From positions 47,746,638-47,810,637 of the forward strand of contig NC_092868.1 in NCBI RefSeq assembly GCF_032062135.1: a stretch of DNA of 64,000 nt, read 5' to 3'. The stretch's first letter is position 1. Every line of letters begins with the position of its first letter. The stretch is from Pyxicephalus adspersus. Its lineage: Eukaryota; Chordata; Amphibia; Anura; Pyxicephalidae. Shown piece by piece: positions 26,401-41,879 of the stretch. A model generated the notes under the pieces. The model ran no database searches. It saw nothing but the letters and a program-made list of their open reading frames with translations, and was not told the DNA's origin. A program made the position numbers and the translations under genes.

Positions 26401-29400
26401 CCAATTAGGTGTGCTCAATGTATGTCTGATGACAAAGACAACCTCATCAGCCTACTGCTTGTCTAGAGAGGAAACATTTCTAACAGGGACTCAGCATCAA
26501 CACATTTTTACATTACAATACATTTTGTATTGATGCAGAGAAATAGAAAAGAACTGAATGTCAGGTTGGAATTCACTGCTGTCTGTCCTCTTTTTAGTCT
26601 AGTTTTTCTGTGCAGATAATTAGGGAGGATAACAAATACCAAATTCTGTATTTTGATTATGAATACATGTTGAGTTACTGTCATGGTTTTTCAGAAACCA
26701 ATGTTGGTAAAAGTTATATTTTAAATGCCAACTTCAACTTCCATATTTTGTTTTTACAAATAATTTATAAATATTTGTTCATATACAACTAGAGAGGGCT
26801 CTATATTTTAGAATACTAGTATGCGATAGTGGATGAAGTATGAGATGACCTCTCCAGCCATCATACATCCTTTGCACAAGATGTAGTTCTTTTTCAGAAA
26901 ACTTTGCTCAGATCAGTAGGTCACAGGTAGGATTGATCCCAAAATTTCCCACAAAAGTCTCTGCTTTTCCTTCTTACCTTTAGCTCAGACTCTGAAGGGC
27001 GGCCATCTATTTTGGCAAATCCATCAAACAATGTCTTGTACAGGATGTTTTTACGAGTGCTGGCATCATCAGGTGGCATGTGTTCCAGGACCTGAGAGCG
27101 TTTTTGTTTGTACAAATACAGTATAATACGCACTGCTTTGTCACGCACCTCCGCCATTGTGTAATCCAGGGCGCCTAATGCAAACTAATTAAAAAAAAAA
27201 CAATTGTAAAATTTTGACTAGTGTTTTTCTGTGACCTGTTTAAATGCTAACAGGCTACAGAATATACCCATAATACAAGTTCTAAAAACACGTTTGCTAT
27301 TAGCAGGGTGCCTGCGTTTCTAAAAGTCATTTGTATAAAGAAGAAATGGCACATTGGTGTGAAAAGGTCCGCTTACTCGGCAGTCAATGTAGTGCCCCTT
27401 GCAATGATGGTCACTGCAGGGTGACCACTACATTTGGATATTGGTGAAAAATTCTATCCTATTATTAGTGATGGGTTAGGACCCCCTAGAAACCTAAAGA
27501 GTGCCCCCATAGTTCCATGGAAAACTGATCGGGAAATGCAGCTCTAAACTAATCCTCAGCATTAAATGGAACAGACTCCATTGGTCAAATTTTTTCCATA
27601 GAGGCAGAAGACCATGGCTCACCTTCATGACGTTGTCAACTGTAAAGCCAGAATTGTCAACACCCAGCTCCTTCAGCAGGTTCTCCACAAGCTCCACCTG
27701 GCTAAGGGCCAACCGTGATGGTAACGATCCCTTCAGTGGCTGAACTAAATGAACTGGAATGATCTGTAGAGGTTTCACTTCTTTAAAGAGTGCCATCTCC
27801 TGCAAACCAAATCAATTAACATGTGAACACTTCAGTACAATAACACTCAAAAACATTGTTTATTAAGTTTGGCTTTATATAAATATATATTTAGTTAATA
27901 CATAAAGCTTTTTCCTTGCTGGAGCTAAAGCGGGTATATGCAGCTTTTAACGTAAGGCTCAACTTATTTCCTGCGTTGTTGCCAGCAGATTTACAGATTC
28001 AGTTGTCCAGTGCTCTTAGCAGTTTAATAACCCCCAGTGGCACCTAACCCATTTTTTGGTGGCTCCCCAGGAATCTGTCAACAACAGGTTTAAAGGTGAG
28101 CTCCGCAGGGACTAGTGACACGTTTCTCTGCTTTAGTAGTCTCTCACTAGCTGAGATCCAGGGTGTCATGTGACCAAACCAAAGAAGTAACAAAGTTGAA
28201 GTCTTAAGTTCAGTGTTCTCCCCGGACCCTTTTAGCTGGGTGTACCACCCGACACTTTTCAGTAACCACCCTGCAGTTTTGAGTGGTTATTAAAAAGTTG
28301 GCTTATAATACAGGGGCCGCCATCCAACTAAAGCTTCTTTCCATCCAGCTTTAAAAAAAAATTCTGGAGAGAAAACTGAAACTGATCAGCTTTTTCCCCC
28401 ACTGGTGTTTTATATCTATTTTATATATAGCTACACAATCTTTGTTTTACAGTTACGCGATTCCATGATAGGAAGCCTCTATCTTCTTTCTTTTTCTGAC
28501 CTTAGCTCATCTTGATTGGCTGGGCCAAGACGACATAACTTGCGCATAAAAGTTCATTCAGTGCCAGCAAATGCAGGGGAACCCGGAATGCTGTGCATGC
28601 AGCTCCACAGAGAGCAATCAGGCAGGTAAAAATGCTTATTGCCAAAAGGCATCGCCTGTCCCCTTCTGTAATAAATCCCTGCCTGAGCATAAATTGTTTA
28701 AGTGGAAATTTAATTATTACATGAGAAAGCAGTTTTCTTCCCAGAATTTTTTTTTAAGCTGGGTGGGCAAAACTTGTGTTGTCCCAAAACAGGCAGGTGA
28801 TTTTTGAAAAGTGCTGTGTAGTGCACCCACCTAAACAGGGCCAGGGAGAATATTGCAAAGGATTCCCAAAGCACTATGCATTAGCTAAAGGGAGAGCCCA
28901 GCAGAATCAATGCTGGCTTTGCCTGATTAGGACCTAAAACAGATAGTTTTGTTAAGTAACGGATGACCTGCCAAATTCGATGTGCATTCCAGATTGAGGT
29001 ATTGTTCTTTGTAATTAGCAGGCCATAATTGGACAACTTTTACAAAAAAAAAAAAAAGAGCTAAAGGTAAAATAAAACATTAATAAGCCGTATTTCAAAC
29101 TTGCCATACTAAAAAAATATTAAAAAAAACAAAAAACAAACAAAAAAAAAAAACTTTAAAATGAATAATATTTTAGATATAAGCAAATCAAATAAAAAAA
29201 AAAATGTACAAAACTGATGAATATTCCCCAAAATCAGAGTACTAAAACCTAATAAAATAAACGCAATAGAAGCAGTTTGGTGCACATACAGTATAACCTC
29301 ACGTCTACTTTTTTTTCATGCCTATCGGGTTCAGTTTGTCACATCTGCACAGCACAAAGTGCGTGTGTAATAACTTTCACCGCTTTCTTTTAAGTAAGCG

Positions 29401-32400
29401 ATTACGAATCGTATGTGCCAAAGCCAAAATGAGCCCATGAAATAATCGTGCACCACCGGGAGACAGACGAGGGAGTTGAGGCTTTTTTATAAGGAGGACG
29501 TTAACTCTAGACACGTCTGAGCCGAGAGGAAACGAGCAGTGTTTTTTTTTCCAGGCAGGGAGAGCGCAGCAGTAAATAAGGGCAGCAGTCCCTAAAGGCA
29601 GGCAGTTAATATGTGCACACAAAGTGTTACTGTTCCATTGCAGGGCTGTGCTGTAATATCACAGGGCCCGCTCGGCTTGGGCAACCGCTGAGATCATTTC
29701 TGAACAAGGCTGGTATTGTTCGCACTAAACGCTCCTGGGGTTTTGCATTTTAAAACACTGATGTTTACACTGTGGTTTTCATTAAGCATTATTGTAGCTT
29801 GCTTTTGTGCATTTTAAACAATCTTATCAGACAATGTATTCAAGGGGACAATAATACATTTTGCAGTGTGTTGTGGACATTAAAGGTATGATGCAATTAC
29901 ACTTAAAGTGGACTTAAACTCAATATTTTCACTTTACATAAAAAGGATAGACAACCCTTATGTGTAAAGGAAAATGTTTTTTTTTGCAACATCCTTTAAA
30001 AAAAAATAAATACAAAAAGTGCAGCAGCACCCCTTTTAGTCTTGATCAAGATTCAATGAGAGCCTCCTGGGATACCTACGTCACGCATCCCGGGAGGCTC
30101 TGGGTGCATTTTTTCCACTAAAGGGAAAGAGATGACAATCTCACGCATGTCTAATGAGATCAGCTCTTTTTTCCCTTTTCACAGTAGCTATGTCACCCGA
30201 TCTCACACCTGCGAAGTGACGCAGTAGGAAGACGGAAGAGAAGAGCGAAGATGATGGCACCCGGCACTCCATCCCCACTGGGACGACCCAGGACCGGATT
30301 GAGGGAAGGTCCAGCGCTATCGAGGGATCTGTGGGATTGAGGGCAAGTGTAATTTTTTTTCAGTTTTGTTCCACACAAAAATGACTTTTAAAATAAAATT
30401 GAAGTGTAGTTGAACCCAAACAATACACTTCTCTAATTTAGTCCCCTTTGGTCTGTTGCAAAAGAAAAAAAAAAAAAAAGAAAAAAAAACTAAGGAGAGC
30501 TCTGTCAACAACCAGTTTGCTGATGCCTAACCAGAGAAAGTTGTGAATGATTACTCAACCAGTCAAACCGAGATAAGTTATAACAAATAAATAAATAAAT
30601 AAATGTGCTTTTCCTGCTTTGCAGATCTAGGTTCAAATTCTACCAAACACACCACTAAGTGATAGAATTTGAATCCATATCTGCATGTGTGTTCTACCAA
30701 AATCTGCTGACAAAGACACTCAATAGGCCTTTGCTGATGAGTTGCTCAAATGTCAGTGAGCACATTGTTTTTTACTAAAGTGTATTTTTTTTTTTTTATT
30801 GCTTAGGGACGCACCACAAATCCAATATTCACAGACATGTGACTACCTGAATAAAGTTGGAGGCGATCACTCTGTGTCGGTTTGCAGTGTCACCGGTCCT
30901 GGTGAGCAGATCTGGAAGTGTTTTCTCAACACTGTGTACTGTTTCACCTTTGCCCAGCTTATGTTTGGGAATATAATGAGTGATAATCATTTTCAGTAGT
31001 CGTAAGGAGGCCTGAAATACCTAAAAAAAGAAATACACAAAAAGAAAGTAAGGTCATCGGAAAGAATATTTAAATAATTTCCAAATTCTGCTTCCGCCCT
31101 ACTGAATATTTTAGATATTGCTAACACCTACTTGTACATTTTCCATAACATACAACAAATATAAAACTAATGGGAACAGTGGGAGTAATTTAGCCATGTT
31201 ATTGCACATGCAGATACATACTTTTCTGTGCTGTTTTTGATTCCTAATGGAATGCCAACACAGCTTGTCAACGTAAATGTGTTGAAGTGACCAAGAAAGC
31301 ATGGTAAGGCACTACATTACTAAGGCTGCAGAGCTTGTCTCGGGCGAGAATCTGACATGTGTACAGAAGCCATCCAACGTCATTCATGGATCCCTCAGGA
31401 CAGAGATAAAGGGAGAAGAGCACAGCTCCTTCTCCCCTTTCCATAGAACAGAATGCCACTGTATATACAGCACTCGTTCATGCATCTTTCAGTCGTTTGT
31501 CGTGAAAGATTGTTTCCAATGGCAAATGAATAAAAGATACATAAACAAGTGCTGATGCAAGAACTAGCGTGTGTGCGCACCCTTAGGTGGCTTATTCAAA
31601 TGAACAGGCTGCCTTTGAACAATGGTTGGTCTCCTAATAACTTGGGCACCACTAATAGCACTTGAAGAAATCACATGACTAGTTCAAAGTGGCTGCCTAT
31701 GTGTTCACATGACCTGTTTCATTTCTTGGTACTTTATCGCAGTTTGACCAGGGCCATGTAATACATGAATTGGAGCAGACATGGACTGTGCAGAGGAAAA
31801 AATGTCAAAGCTTTTTGCGTTTGATTAAAAAGTAGAGGCAATTCCTATATGACTACAAGACTCCAGTAACACATTGTAGCAGCAGCTTAAGTGTACCAAG
31901 AAGAGGCGCCACTCTTGGAAGTGACTGCCATGCTGAGCCTCAGACCACTGCGGTACCTCGAATGATATCACCCTGGGGGACTGGACTGAATTCAACATAC
32001 TGACACAGCCAAACGTCTCAATAGTTTCCACATTAAAATACTACAATGTCCTATGTGTACAAGCGATCAATTAAAGTGACTCTATCAGTAAAATAGAAGC
32101 TACCAGGAAAGGATCATAAAAGAGAGCGACAGATGAATAAAGGAGTGCTGTACACATAGTAGTCGTTCCGTTATATGGAGAGGTTTAGGATGAGTATGAG
32201 CGAGCGTGTCACCCCTCTGTATTCTTTACCCTTGACTTGTATAGCGGTCGTTCATGGATCTGCCTTGGCGGGCAAACACTGTTTGATTCTCATCGGAGAC
32301 GGGCGCGATTGTTCGTCTCAGTTGATAACCATCTGACATGTGTACACTTATCTACCAGCCTAAGGCATTTTGATATTTGTATAACTCCAGCCATCTGCTT

Positions 32401-35400
32401 GCACCAGAGCCCTGAGATAAGTTGCTATAATGTTTTCAGGAAGCCAAGCACAGAGCTCTACCGGCCTCTACCCCCCAAGCATGATCTGCTTGCACTACAC
32501 AGAAAGGCATAGAGTCCTAGTAATGGCATTGCTAGGGATAAAAAAACAAAACAAAAACTATGTAATGGAAACAAAAGGTAATTGGCATGTTCCTAAGTGG
32601 GGACAGGAGGAAACAAGGAAGGCAAAACATAAGCAAATTTAAAACTTTAACTTTCAGCATTCGCCATCTTTACCGCTACACATTAATCACAGCTTTGCTC
32701 ATCTCTTCTTCTTCTGTCGAACGCTGAAACATCACATCCCAGCAGCAGATGTTACTAATTAAGATATCATCTGCACACAACCGAAGTTGGCTCCCTAGAA
32801 GGGTGGTTTACTTTCTGCTAGCTTGTACATTACTCACCCTCCATAGAACCATTGTCATGGTCCTGCACACAGAATTTAAAGCCAAAAGATGGAGAAAATT
32901 ACAAGTGCCTGCTATCTTAGACTCTTTTTGTTTGGAACAGTGGGTATGACAAGGCTGGGAGTCTCAGAGGAGGCACAAGGCCCATGGATCCAGTCATGCA
33001 GAGCTTCCAATACTTTCGCTATGGCAGCAGAATGAAAAAAAAAAAAAACAATGTCCAGATTCAGAATTTATTATTTTAATTAGTCACTCCGACTCATTAA
33101 AGTCTTGCTGGCAGCATGGGCCTGGAAAATATAACCAAGGTTTTGTCCAACCCTGGCTTCAAATAACCGAGGGATATACTGATATTACCACTAGTATTTA
33201 CTGCTAACCGTTCATTTTTTTTTTTAGATTTTCAAAAATCTCACATAATTAACCCTGTCTGATCTTGAAGCACTAGAAGAGCGTCATGGTTTCCTTGTAG
33301 CCAAAGCTTAACCAAAGCCTGTCAAACTGGAATAATAACTTAAGCTTGTTCCGTTTGGTTTTAGTGCAGCATTTTCTTAATGTGTTTCCATGGATGTTTT
33401 ATGATGTTTATAGGTACACATTGAACCTCTTGCGGCAAAAAACATGAAGATGTACTGCTACTATAACTTATTGTGCGAACAAATGGAACTCTTCATGGAG
33501 GTGTAAAAGGCGATGAAATGTAAAGCTTCCTTAAGTCTGAGTCTTTATTCTGAGCATTTTTTTAAACTTTAAAATAGAATTCAAGACATTGAACCCCCTT
33601 ACCCCAACTCACTGCTCCCCGGGTGCTTAAAAAAGTTACTCATTTTTCCTTACACAGCCCAGGAAATTCCCCTCTCAAAGGTGGCAGTGGGGTGCAGGCA
33701 TTTTTCTAGGACGGAGTGGCACTTATTCCTAAATGCTGTAAGCCCAGCCTGCATGATGACTCTCCCAGCACTGGACCAAGGAGGAAGTTGGGGACAATGC
33801 TGGTGCAAAGAATGAGTACAGAGAACCTAGATTTTTTTTCTTCTTTAAACAAGGGAGGTGGGGAGGGGGGACTTTTCCTTGGCTTTATTGGAGCAGGAAA
33901 ATATTAGAGACATCTGCCAGGCTTTTGTTGCTATCTGTGAACCTGTTGAAAGGAGTTTGTCATGTTTTCCTATGATAGGGTGACACTTTGCGCTCAATGA
34001 CTACTGAGGACAATCATTGGGGGAGTTTCGGCACAAAATTTCAGCGTAGTGTTCTAAGGAAGTAAGAGGTCTCTTCTAGTTCCAGAATCATGACATCGAA
34101 ACATAGAAGAGTGGCGGCAGAAAAAAAAGTGCAAAGATTTTTTTTTCTTTTACCTTTTTGAGTATTGTCCTAATAGTAGAAATGCTCCTTGATGTATTTA
34201 ATGGTTTTATTCATCCCCCCTCTGTACCCTGGGGCTTTACATACCAAATAAGTCTAGTTCTTAGGCTGCGTACACACGAACCTTTTCAACGAAAAAAGAT
34301 TTAAAAAAGATTGAAAGGTGAATGAAAGAGCGCTGTACATATAGCACCGTTCTGCTCTATAGAGAGGGGAGGGAGGAGAGTGACAGAGCGGCACTGTACC
34401 GCGCGTTTGTTGTTTCTAGATACATCCTGAACGACGTCGGACAAGCGCTGTACACACGCCAGATTCTCGTCTGATAGCCTGAGGATTTAGAGGGGATTAT
34501 TGGACGAGAATCATTCGACATGTGTACGTAGCCTTAGACTCAAAAACCAAGACCCAAAGAGGAATCTGGATGAGACACCCGGCCCTCTGAAACTACAAAT
34601 GCCATCATGTAGTGCCAGCTAGAATGATAAGGAATGCTGACACCCCATGCTGGTCACACACACGGCACCTTTAAGGCAATTTTTAACACTTCCACCAGTT
34701 GGGCTACCCCTTTCGTGGGACAAATCAACTCATAGTAAATTTATGAAAAGCATACAAATCACTCACAGAAATCACTTTGTCTTTGATGGCTCTGCGGACG
34801 AGAAATATGGCAGCTCTCAGTATGTTTTTTAAGTCATCCTTTGAGATTGTGCTTGGCATGTCGGAAAGTTTTTTGTACACCGCCAGTAAGGCGTCTTCTC
34901 TGTATGACCATGTCTTTGAGTAAGCTCCTGCAACCTAGGAGGTAACAAACACAGGAAATATAAAAAAAATATAAACACTGCAAACCCTAGGAAATATAAA
35001 AAGAAACACTGCCATGGCGCATTTGTACACAAACTTTTTTATCATAGTTAAACAATATGAATTATTACTTATTGACATTTCAATTTTTTTTTTTTCTCAA
35101 AATGAAATTTAGTTAATGATTCACATCAGTTCCTCCCTCAGAAAGCTTAAGCCGCATACACACATGCAATTCTTGTCGTTGGAAAGGATCTTTCACGATC
35201 CTTTCCAACGACAAGAACCGTGCGATGCATGAACGAGTGCTGTACATACAGCACCATTCTGCTCTATGGAGAGGGGAGGGGGAGGGGGAGAGCGACGGAG
35301 CGGCACCCTGCTGCGTGCTCCCCTCCTTCCCTTGCATTAGGATAACTCGTCGTTCATCGTTTGTGGATCCGCCAGGACAGATCCACCGACGATGAACAAC

Positions 35401-38400
35401 GCGGGCTGTACACATGCCAGATTCTCGCCTGATTGAAGCCGATTATCGGGCGAGAAAAATTTGACGTGTGTACGTAGCTTTAGTCCGAAGTTCCAGTCAA
35501 AGCAGGGTACCGGGGCAAGCTACCACTGCTCTGCTGTCACTTTTTGATAACCAAAGGAGCTCTGCAAATCCTTTGTTAAGTATCAAAGTGTATTAGTAAA
35601 ACAATTATATATAAAGAAAGAAAGAAAGATAAAATTTCACCTCAAAAAACTGTACATAATAAAGGCTAAAATAAAACTGACCCAAACCAAAGGTCCCCCT
35701 TTAAAGAAGTGCAGGATTAAAGCCCTTTTGACAAGAGAGTGCTATTACTAGATAACTTGCTCCGGCTCATCTGCAATATTCAGTGCTTCTTTGGGGCTTT
35801 TGTGGTCTTATCATGAGAACAACTTAACAGCAAAAAAGAGAACATTCATCTGCTCCTATGTGGCTGATTCGTACTTTCTTCCCAGCAAAGAAACAGCACC
35901 TCACTGGTTTGACCACCATGGGAATGATTTTAGTGAACCTAATGCTGACCTTTAGCAATAAGAAAACTATTGTGATATAAGTCCAGGTCAGAAAGCCAGA
36001 GACTTTGCAGACCATCTGTAAGTTCTGGATAGAGGTATGAGCTACAAAATTATACAAATATCAGATAACTGCCTGATAAAAACAGTCAGGCTAGTCTCAG
36101 ACGAGAATCTGACATCTGTACAAATTTCGCCTGAAGTCGTTCACGGATCCATTCTGACTAATCAACAAGAGCTCAACGATGAACAGCCGCAACAGAAATT
36201 AAGGGAGGAGAGCATGAGGGGGTGCTGCTCCCTCGTTCACCCCCCTGTCCTCTTCATAGAGCACAACAGCGCTGGTTTGTTCATCTGTTTTGTGGCTGGA
36301 AACAATTATGAAAGATGACAATAATTGAACTTGTGTAACAGGGACAATTTTAACTACTAAAATCATATATTTTTACATCCAATGAGACATTGGAAAAATC
36401 TCTGTTGTATGCAATGTCTCCCAATAACTGTCGCCAATCAAAACACCAGGTAAGTATGAACTCTGACAAGACTATCCGCAACCTCATCAGTGCTCAACCC
36501 AGAAATTTTTTGGAGCAGGGTGGGAAGAAATTGTAGGTGGGTGGCAGACCCTGTATTGTGACCCAACTTATCAGTAACCATCCAAAAACAGCCGGGTGTT
36601 TACTGAAAAGTGCTGGGTGGTGCGCCCGGCTAAAAGGGGCTGGGGAGAACACTGCTCATACAGCAGTGAGAATTCTGCATTAGTGTTTCCATCTCTGCCA
36701 AAACCACGGCCGATATCATTAGGTATTACACTCTCTGTATTTCTATTTTGAAATACCTAGAATGCAGCAAAAGTAGTGAGACTAAGGGGCACAATCCAGT
36801 AACCGAATTGAGAGCTGCTAAAATTTCAGTATGACAGTTTGAAATGAAAATGTAATTCTCTGCAGTGTTTGGTAAAGCAGCACTGAAATATAGGCATTAA
36901 GGAGGGTTACATCAAATGCTCCAACATCTGTTATGTTTTACAGACAGAGCTAGCGGCCTGCCAAGAACCAAGTGGTTATGGCATGAAAAGATTACTGTTG
37001 GCATAAATCTTTGTGGGTACTTTGTACAGCTCTCGATAACTACTAATTTCTCCCGACTGCTTCAAAAATCCAGGTGACTCCTAGATTTAAAGAGGAACCA
37101 TTCCAGAGCTTTAAGTGCCAGTGCTATTTAGTTTAAAGCCATATTATAGTTTTAGGTAACTTTTTTTTTTATAGTTTTAGTTTTTTTTTTTTTTCATTAA
37201 ATAGCCCAACAGTTTTAAAAGAAACACAAATCTACTGCTTTCTTTATTATTTGCCATGTCTCCAATGCTGTTCACTGCTCTACCACAAGTCCTCTTCTGG
37301 GTAAATGGTGCACTTTCAACCCACCCCCTGTGATCCCAGAAATCACAGAACATAATGGACTAACCCTCATATGGGTGAGTTTCTTTGCCGACTTGGACCC
37401 ATGATGAAACACCGAATAGACCAACACTAACACATCATGAGGTAAGTGCAGGTGTACGCAGCATGGGACCACCCACTCCCAACACTATAGGACAGTGTTT
37501 CTGAACCAGGGTTCCTCCAGAGGTTGCCTGGGGTTCCTTGAGCAATGAGCAGTTTGTGCCTCTCAGGTCAGTTTAGGTGACACTAATGATCTGTTTGGCT
37601 ATCTGTAAGGGGGACATTCTTCCCACTGGCCAGCAAAGTAAGAGGCGTTCTTCTTACTAACATTCTGTGAGCTGTGTGTATAGTAATTATAGGAGGGGTT
37701 CCCTAAAGACCTAAAAGTCATCTTAAGGGTTCCTCCATAATAAAAAGGTTGAGAAATTTAGCTAAAGGGGACCATGTCTTGCCATATGGCCTAAAAGGAA
37801 GGAGAGAGGAGATAAAGCATGAGCTTATCAAGTACTAGAATGTACAGTTAGGTCCATAAAAATTTGGACAGAGACAACTTTTTTCCAATTTAGGTTCTGT
37901 ACATTACCACAATCATTTTTAAATAAAACAACTCAACTTTCACCTTTAATTCAGTGCGTTGAACAAAAGGATTGCATAAAAAAAATGTGGGAAACTAAAG
38001 CCTTTTTTTTTTCACTTACTAACTAACTGTATGAGAAAGGCAGACAAAATAGATACCCATGAATTAAGGAAGAAAAAAAAGTGGGATGTGATCTTGGACA
38101 AGGCAGGAAAGGAAGAGTGTGATATGGCCATTATAAGTGGAGCAGGGTTTATCTTGGCTTGGTGTAAAATCCCATGAATTGAATATGGGCTGATTGATCA
38201 GATCTGTGATCTCCCGAGAAACATGGTCAATCCTATGGGACAGGCTAGGATAGGCCAACAGTGCCCAGAAAGGGATGGTAATGGATTTGGTCACAACATA
38301 AATGCACCAGATAAATAACCACTTAGCATCTTGTAAAAAACCAGTATGTTGTAAAACATTTGTTATCAGAAGTACTGCCAATGCTTACCAAAGCCTCGCC

Positions 38401-39808
38401 AAACACTTCAATGGCAAATCCGGCCTCTCTTAATGCCTTCTCTGTAAGAGGTTCCGGCTCTCCAGTGATTCGGCTTCTTGGGGTGTCTGCTGCAATATCA
38501 TCATTTATCTCTGGCTCCAGGTATGCAAATGCATCATCTTTCTGCTTCCGCTGGGCAGGAAGTGGTCGCTCATCATAAGGCAATGCATCAATCTGAAAAT
38601 ATACACAGAACAGGTTCACAGGTGTAGATTACAGGTAACTTAGCTAACAAAAACTGCAACATGATACAAATGACACAACCTACATTTATGCTGGGTGCAG
38701 TGGCAGCTGGGGTTGGAGCTGGAGGAGGAGAAGGAGAATGCATCTGAGGAAGCGGTTTTGGCGAGACGACTTTAGGCGACTTCTCCTGCACTATCTGCCG
38801 GTCCTTTTTATTCTTCTTTTCTAATGTTTTCTCCTTTTCTGGTGGTGGAGAAACTGGTGATTTTTGCTGCAGTTGTGGGCTGAAAGAATACACCAGGGGT
38901 TCTAGAGAGGGCTCAGGAGTGCGGCGTATCTGTGGAAGAGAAAAAATAAAAAGAGATATTGGAAATGAACATTTCAAAGACTCTAAACAAAAAGCTGGAC
39001 ATACAAAGTTGGGTTACCTTTAGGGACTGCACACTATATAAAAAATATTTAAATATTGCAATATCACATATCACTTGCCGAGAGCATGTAGGGAGCTTTG
39101 AACATCAACACCTTTTACCAGGATAAAAAACTGCTATGCTGTGAATAGACCCAAATGTCAGATTGGATTACATGCAGAGCTGAACAGATGGAGAGGAAAC
39201 AACTGGAAGGTCTGCATTAGCAAGGTAATACAAGCAGCCAACAAAATTGCAAGGCTTGTTTATTATGCAGTCAGTAATAATGAATATAGAAGTTAAGAAT
39301 TAGTTTATAAACCGAAAATGTAAAATCAATTTAGGTAACATTAACCAAAAGCAATTACACAACAATAAAACCTGAAATTCTTATCCTTTCCTATATCCGA
39401 AACTAAAAATGTTTATTATTATTAATAAACAGGATTTATATAGTGCCAACAACGTAGGCAGTGCTGTATAATAAATAGGGGTTGAAAATGACAGATAGAT
39501 ACAGACAGTGACACAGGACCCTGCCCCGAAAAGCTTACAATCTAGGAGAAAGTTTATGCTTTAGATACACTTAAAATTACACCTACAGATCCTTCCCCAG
39601 CCTGTGACTAGGCAGTGAAAAGAGAAGCTAAGCTCCTATCAGTCTTCTTTTTTTCTATGTACATGTCTTTGGTTAGTACACTAACATTGTAGCACAATTC
39701 ATTGTCTCCTTGTGCATCTTTTCCCAACCAGTCTGATCCCTTTGTATTTGCCACTTGATAAATGGCTCCTTTAGCCTCATAAGGTTTGGTGATATTTACA
39801 TATTAAGC

Positions 39809-39845
<37 letters not shown>

Positions 39846-41834
39846 CATAGATCCGTCAAGTTCAGCAACTCGGGAAATAAACATATTCCAGATATAAAAC
39901 CCATATACATAGTTGATCCAGAGGAAGGCAAAAAATTACAATTAAAAGTACAATTTGCTGCAACAGGGGAAAAAAAATAATTTCCTATTCCATTAGGCAA
40001 TTGCATGTTGCCTGGATCAACAGTATCTGTTATCAATATTATTGTGCTTGTTTCTGGTGGAGTAATCTAAGCTAAATGCACCTACATGCTTCCTGCACAC
40101 TTCTTCTACATGCATTTTTTAGATCAGTGCTGTGAAACCTGTACTGCCTCTATACAGAGACACCATGCAATGTTTGGGATCAGATCAGCTACATACATAA
40201 GACTAGTTGCTTTGCCTCTGCAATTTTTTTTTTTTTTTTTTTTAACTATCGGTCACAGTACAAGTCCCCTTTAAATGTGGCAAATTCACTTGAGCCTGCA
40301 GGCAGTGAAATATTCAATACGCCATCAGACCACCATATATCCCAATATAGAACACGACTTCTTAATCTTATAATAATCGTGTATTGAATGTAAGGTCTCT
40401 GCCTCTGGCTGTGTAACCAGAGATAGTCTATGCTTATCATTCCTCTGCTGTCATTAAAAAGCTATTAGAAGTTAGAGAAATCACTTTGCTACTTTATGAG
40501 AAATGCGATAGTGGAGTGGGAGGAGGGTGATAATTCCCTCGGAATGTCCCGTTACATGAGGAAGCTTCTTGTTAACATATACGAGAAAAAACGGCAATCA
40601 TAGGGTTTGGATGAGACAATGGTGGCTTTCAGGGTGAATAAGAGATTAACTGGCACCTCACCTACGCTGTATGCGTTCAACAGATTTACAGAGAGGAGAT
40701 CCCTGTTTCAGCGTGATAAAATCTGGTATACAAATGTACATTTTATTGTTGTAAGAAGTGTGTAGCCACTCCTGATAATGCAGATACTCTCTTACAGAGG
40801 TAGGTTTTGTGGGGCACAGATACTTCCTCCCCAAAACTAGGAAAGAGGAACGAAATGTAGAAAACTGTTGAATAAATTACAGCAAGCAAATGTAACAAAT
40901 ATTTCCACTCTTCATTTACTAATTAAATAAAAAAAAAAAGTACTGTTAAAGTGGATGGTGTCAGGTGCTGGAATTTAGTAGCCATGTAAGGAGACCTCTA
41001 TGAATCACTGAAAGGTCAGCTTGTTAAACAGATGTTAAAACCAATAACCTAAACTAGACACAGCAATTTCTTTTCCTGGAAATTTTGCAGAACATTATTT
41101 TCTAGGGAATACATTCAGCTCCAGCGCACCTATATGAGACCAAAGCCATCAGTACTTCTGTCTACATCCTGGTCTACCTGATGGAAGTTTTTCCATGGGT
41201 CTTAATGCACACTGATGGGCCAGCAATTCACATTTGCTAGAACTCAGCAACTTCTAAACTGCCCAACTGTAACAGCTCACAGACTGTCCAGAGAACTGCA
41301 TTATATACCAAAAAAAACATGACTGTCATCCTTAGCTTAAGCATACCAGAGTGATGTCCAGTAGATCATGGAGCTCTAACTGTTGATAAACTTTTTGGCG
41401 ATATTCATCCATCTGCTGTTTTTTCTGCTTGGCTAAATCATAATCTTCCTTCTCCACGGCACAGCGCTTTTCCACTTCGTATCGGCCCAGGCGTTCACCA
41501 ACCTATGGACAATAAAAAGAGGACTTATATATTCTGATATTTGATCTTTCAATTATTTATTTAACATTCCTCCATCACGAGCGCTAAATGAATTATAAAG
41601 ATACATAAGAAAACCTGCATTCTATACACACCTACACATCTCTCAGGGTTCACCCAGTAGGGTCAGATGAGACCACGTGGCACCCAAAGTCAAAAGAACA
41701 GTAGATTCCAGCTTACATTTCCTGCATCCCTGAATTACAGTGGAGACAATATTTCTATGTGGAGGCAGAATATTTAGTCATAGGACTAGATAGTAAGCAA
41801 CTGTAGGACCTCAACCTGTTAATACCCTATTTCC

Positions 41835-41879
<45 letters not shown>

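Larger units (their letters stand above)
38930..41346 (-). other. CEP104: CEP104 intron between coding exons 7 and 8
   Basis: Besides the LINE tail at 39413 and homopolymer runs (39811-39843 A, 40220-40242 T), I see no feature I can support. Confidence 0.55.

Noticed and set aside
39811..39843. Poly(A) run as the tail of a processed pseudogene.
   Set aside because: No intronless gene body or target duplication beside it.
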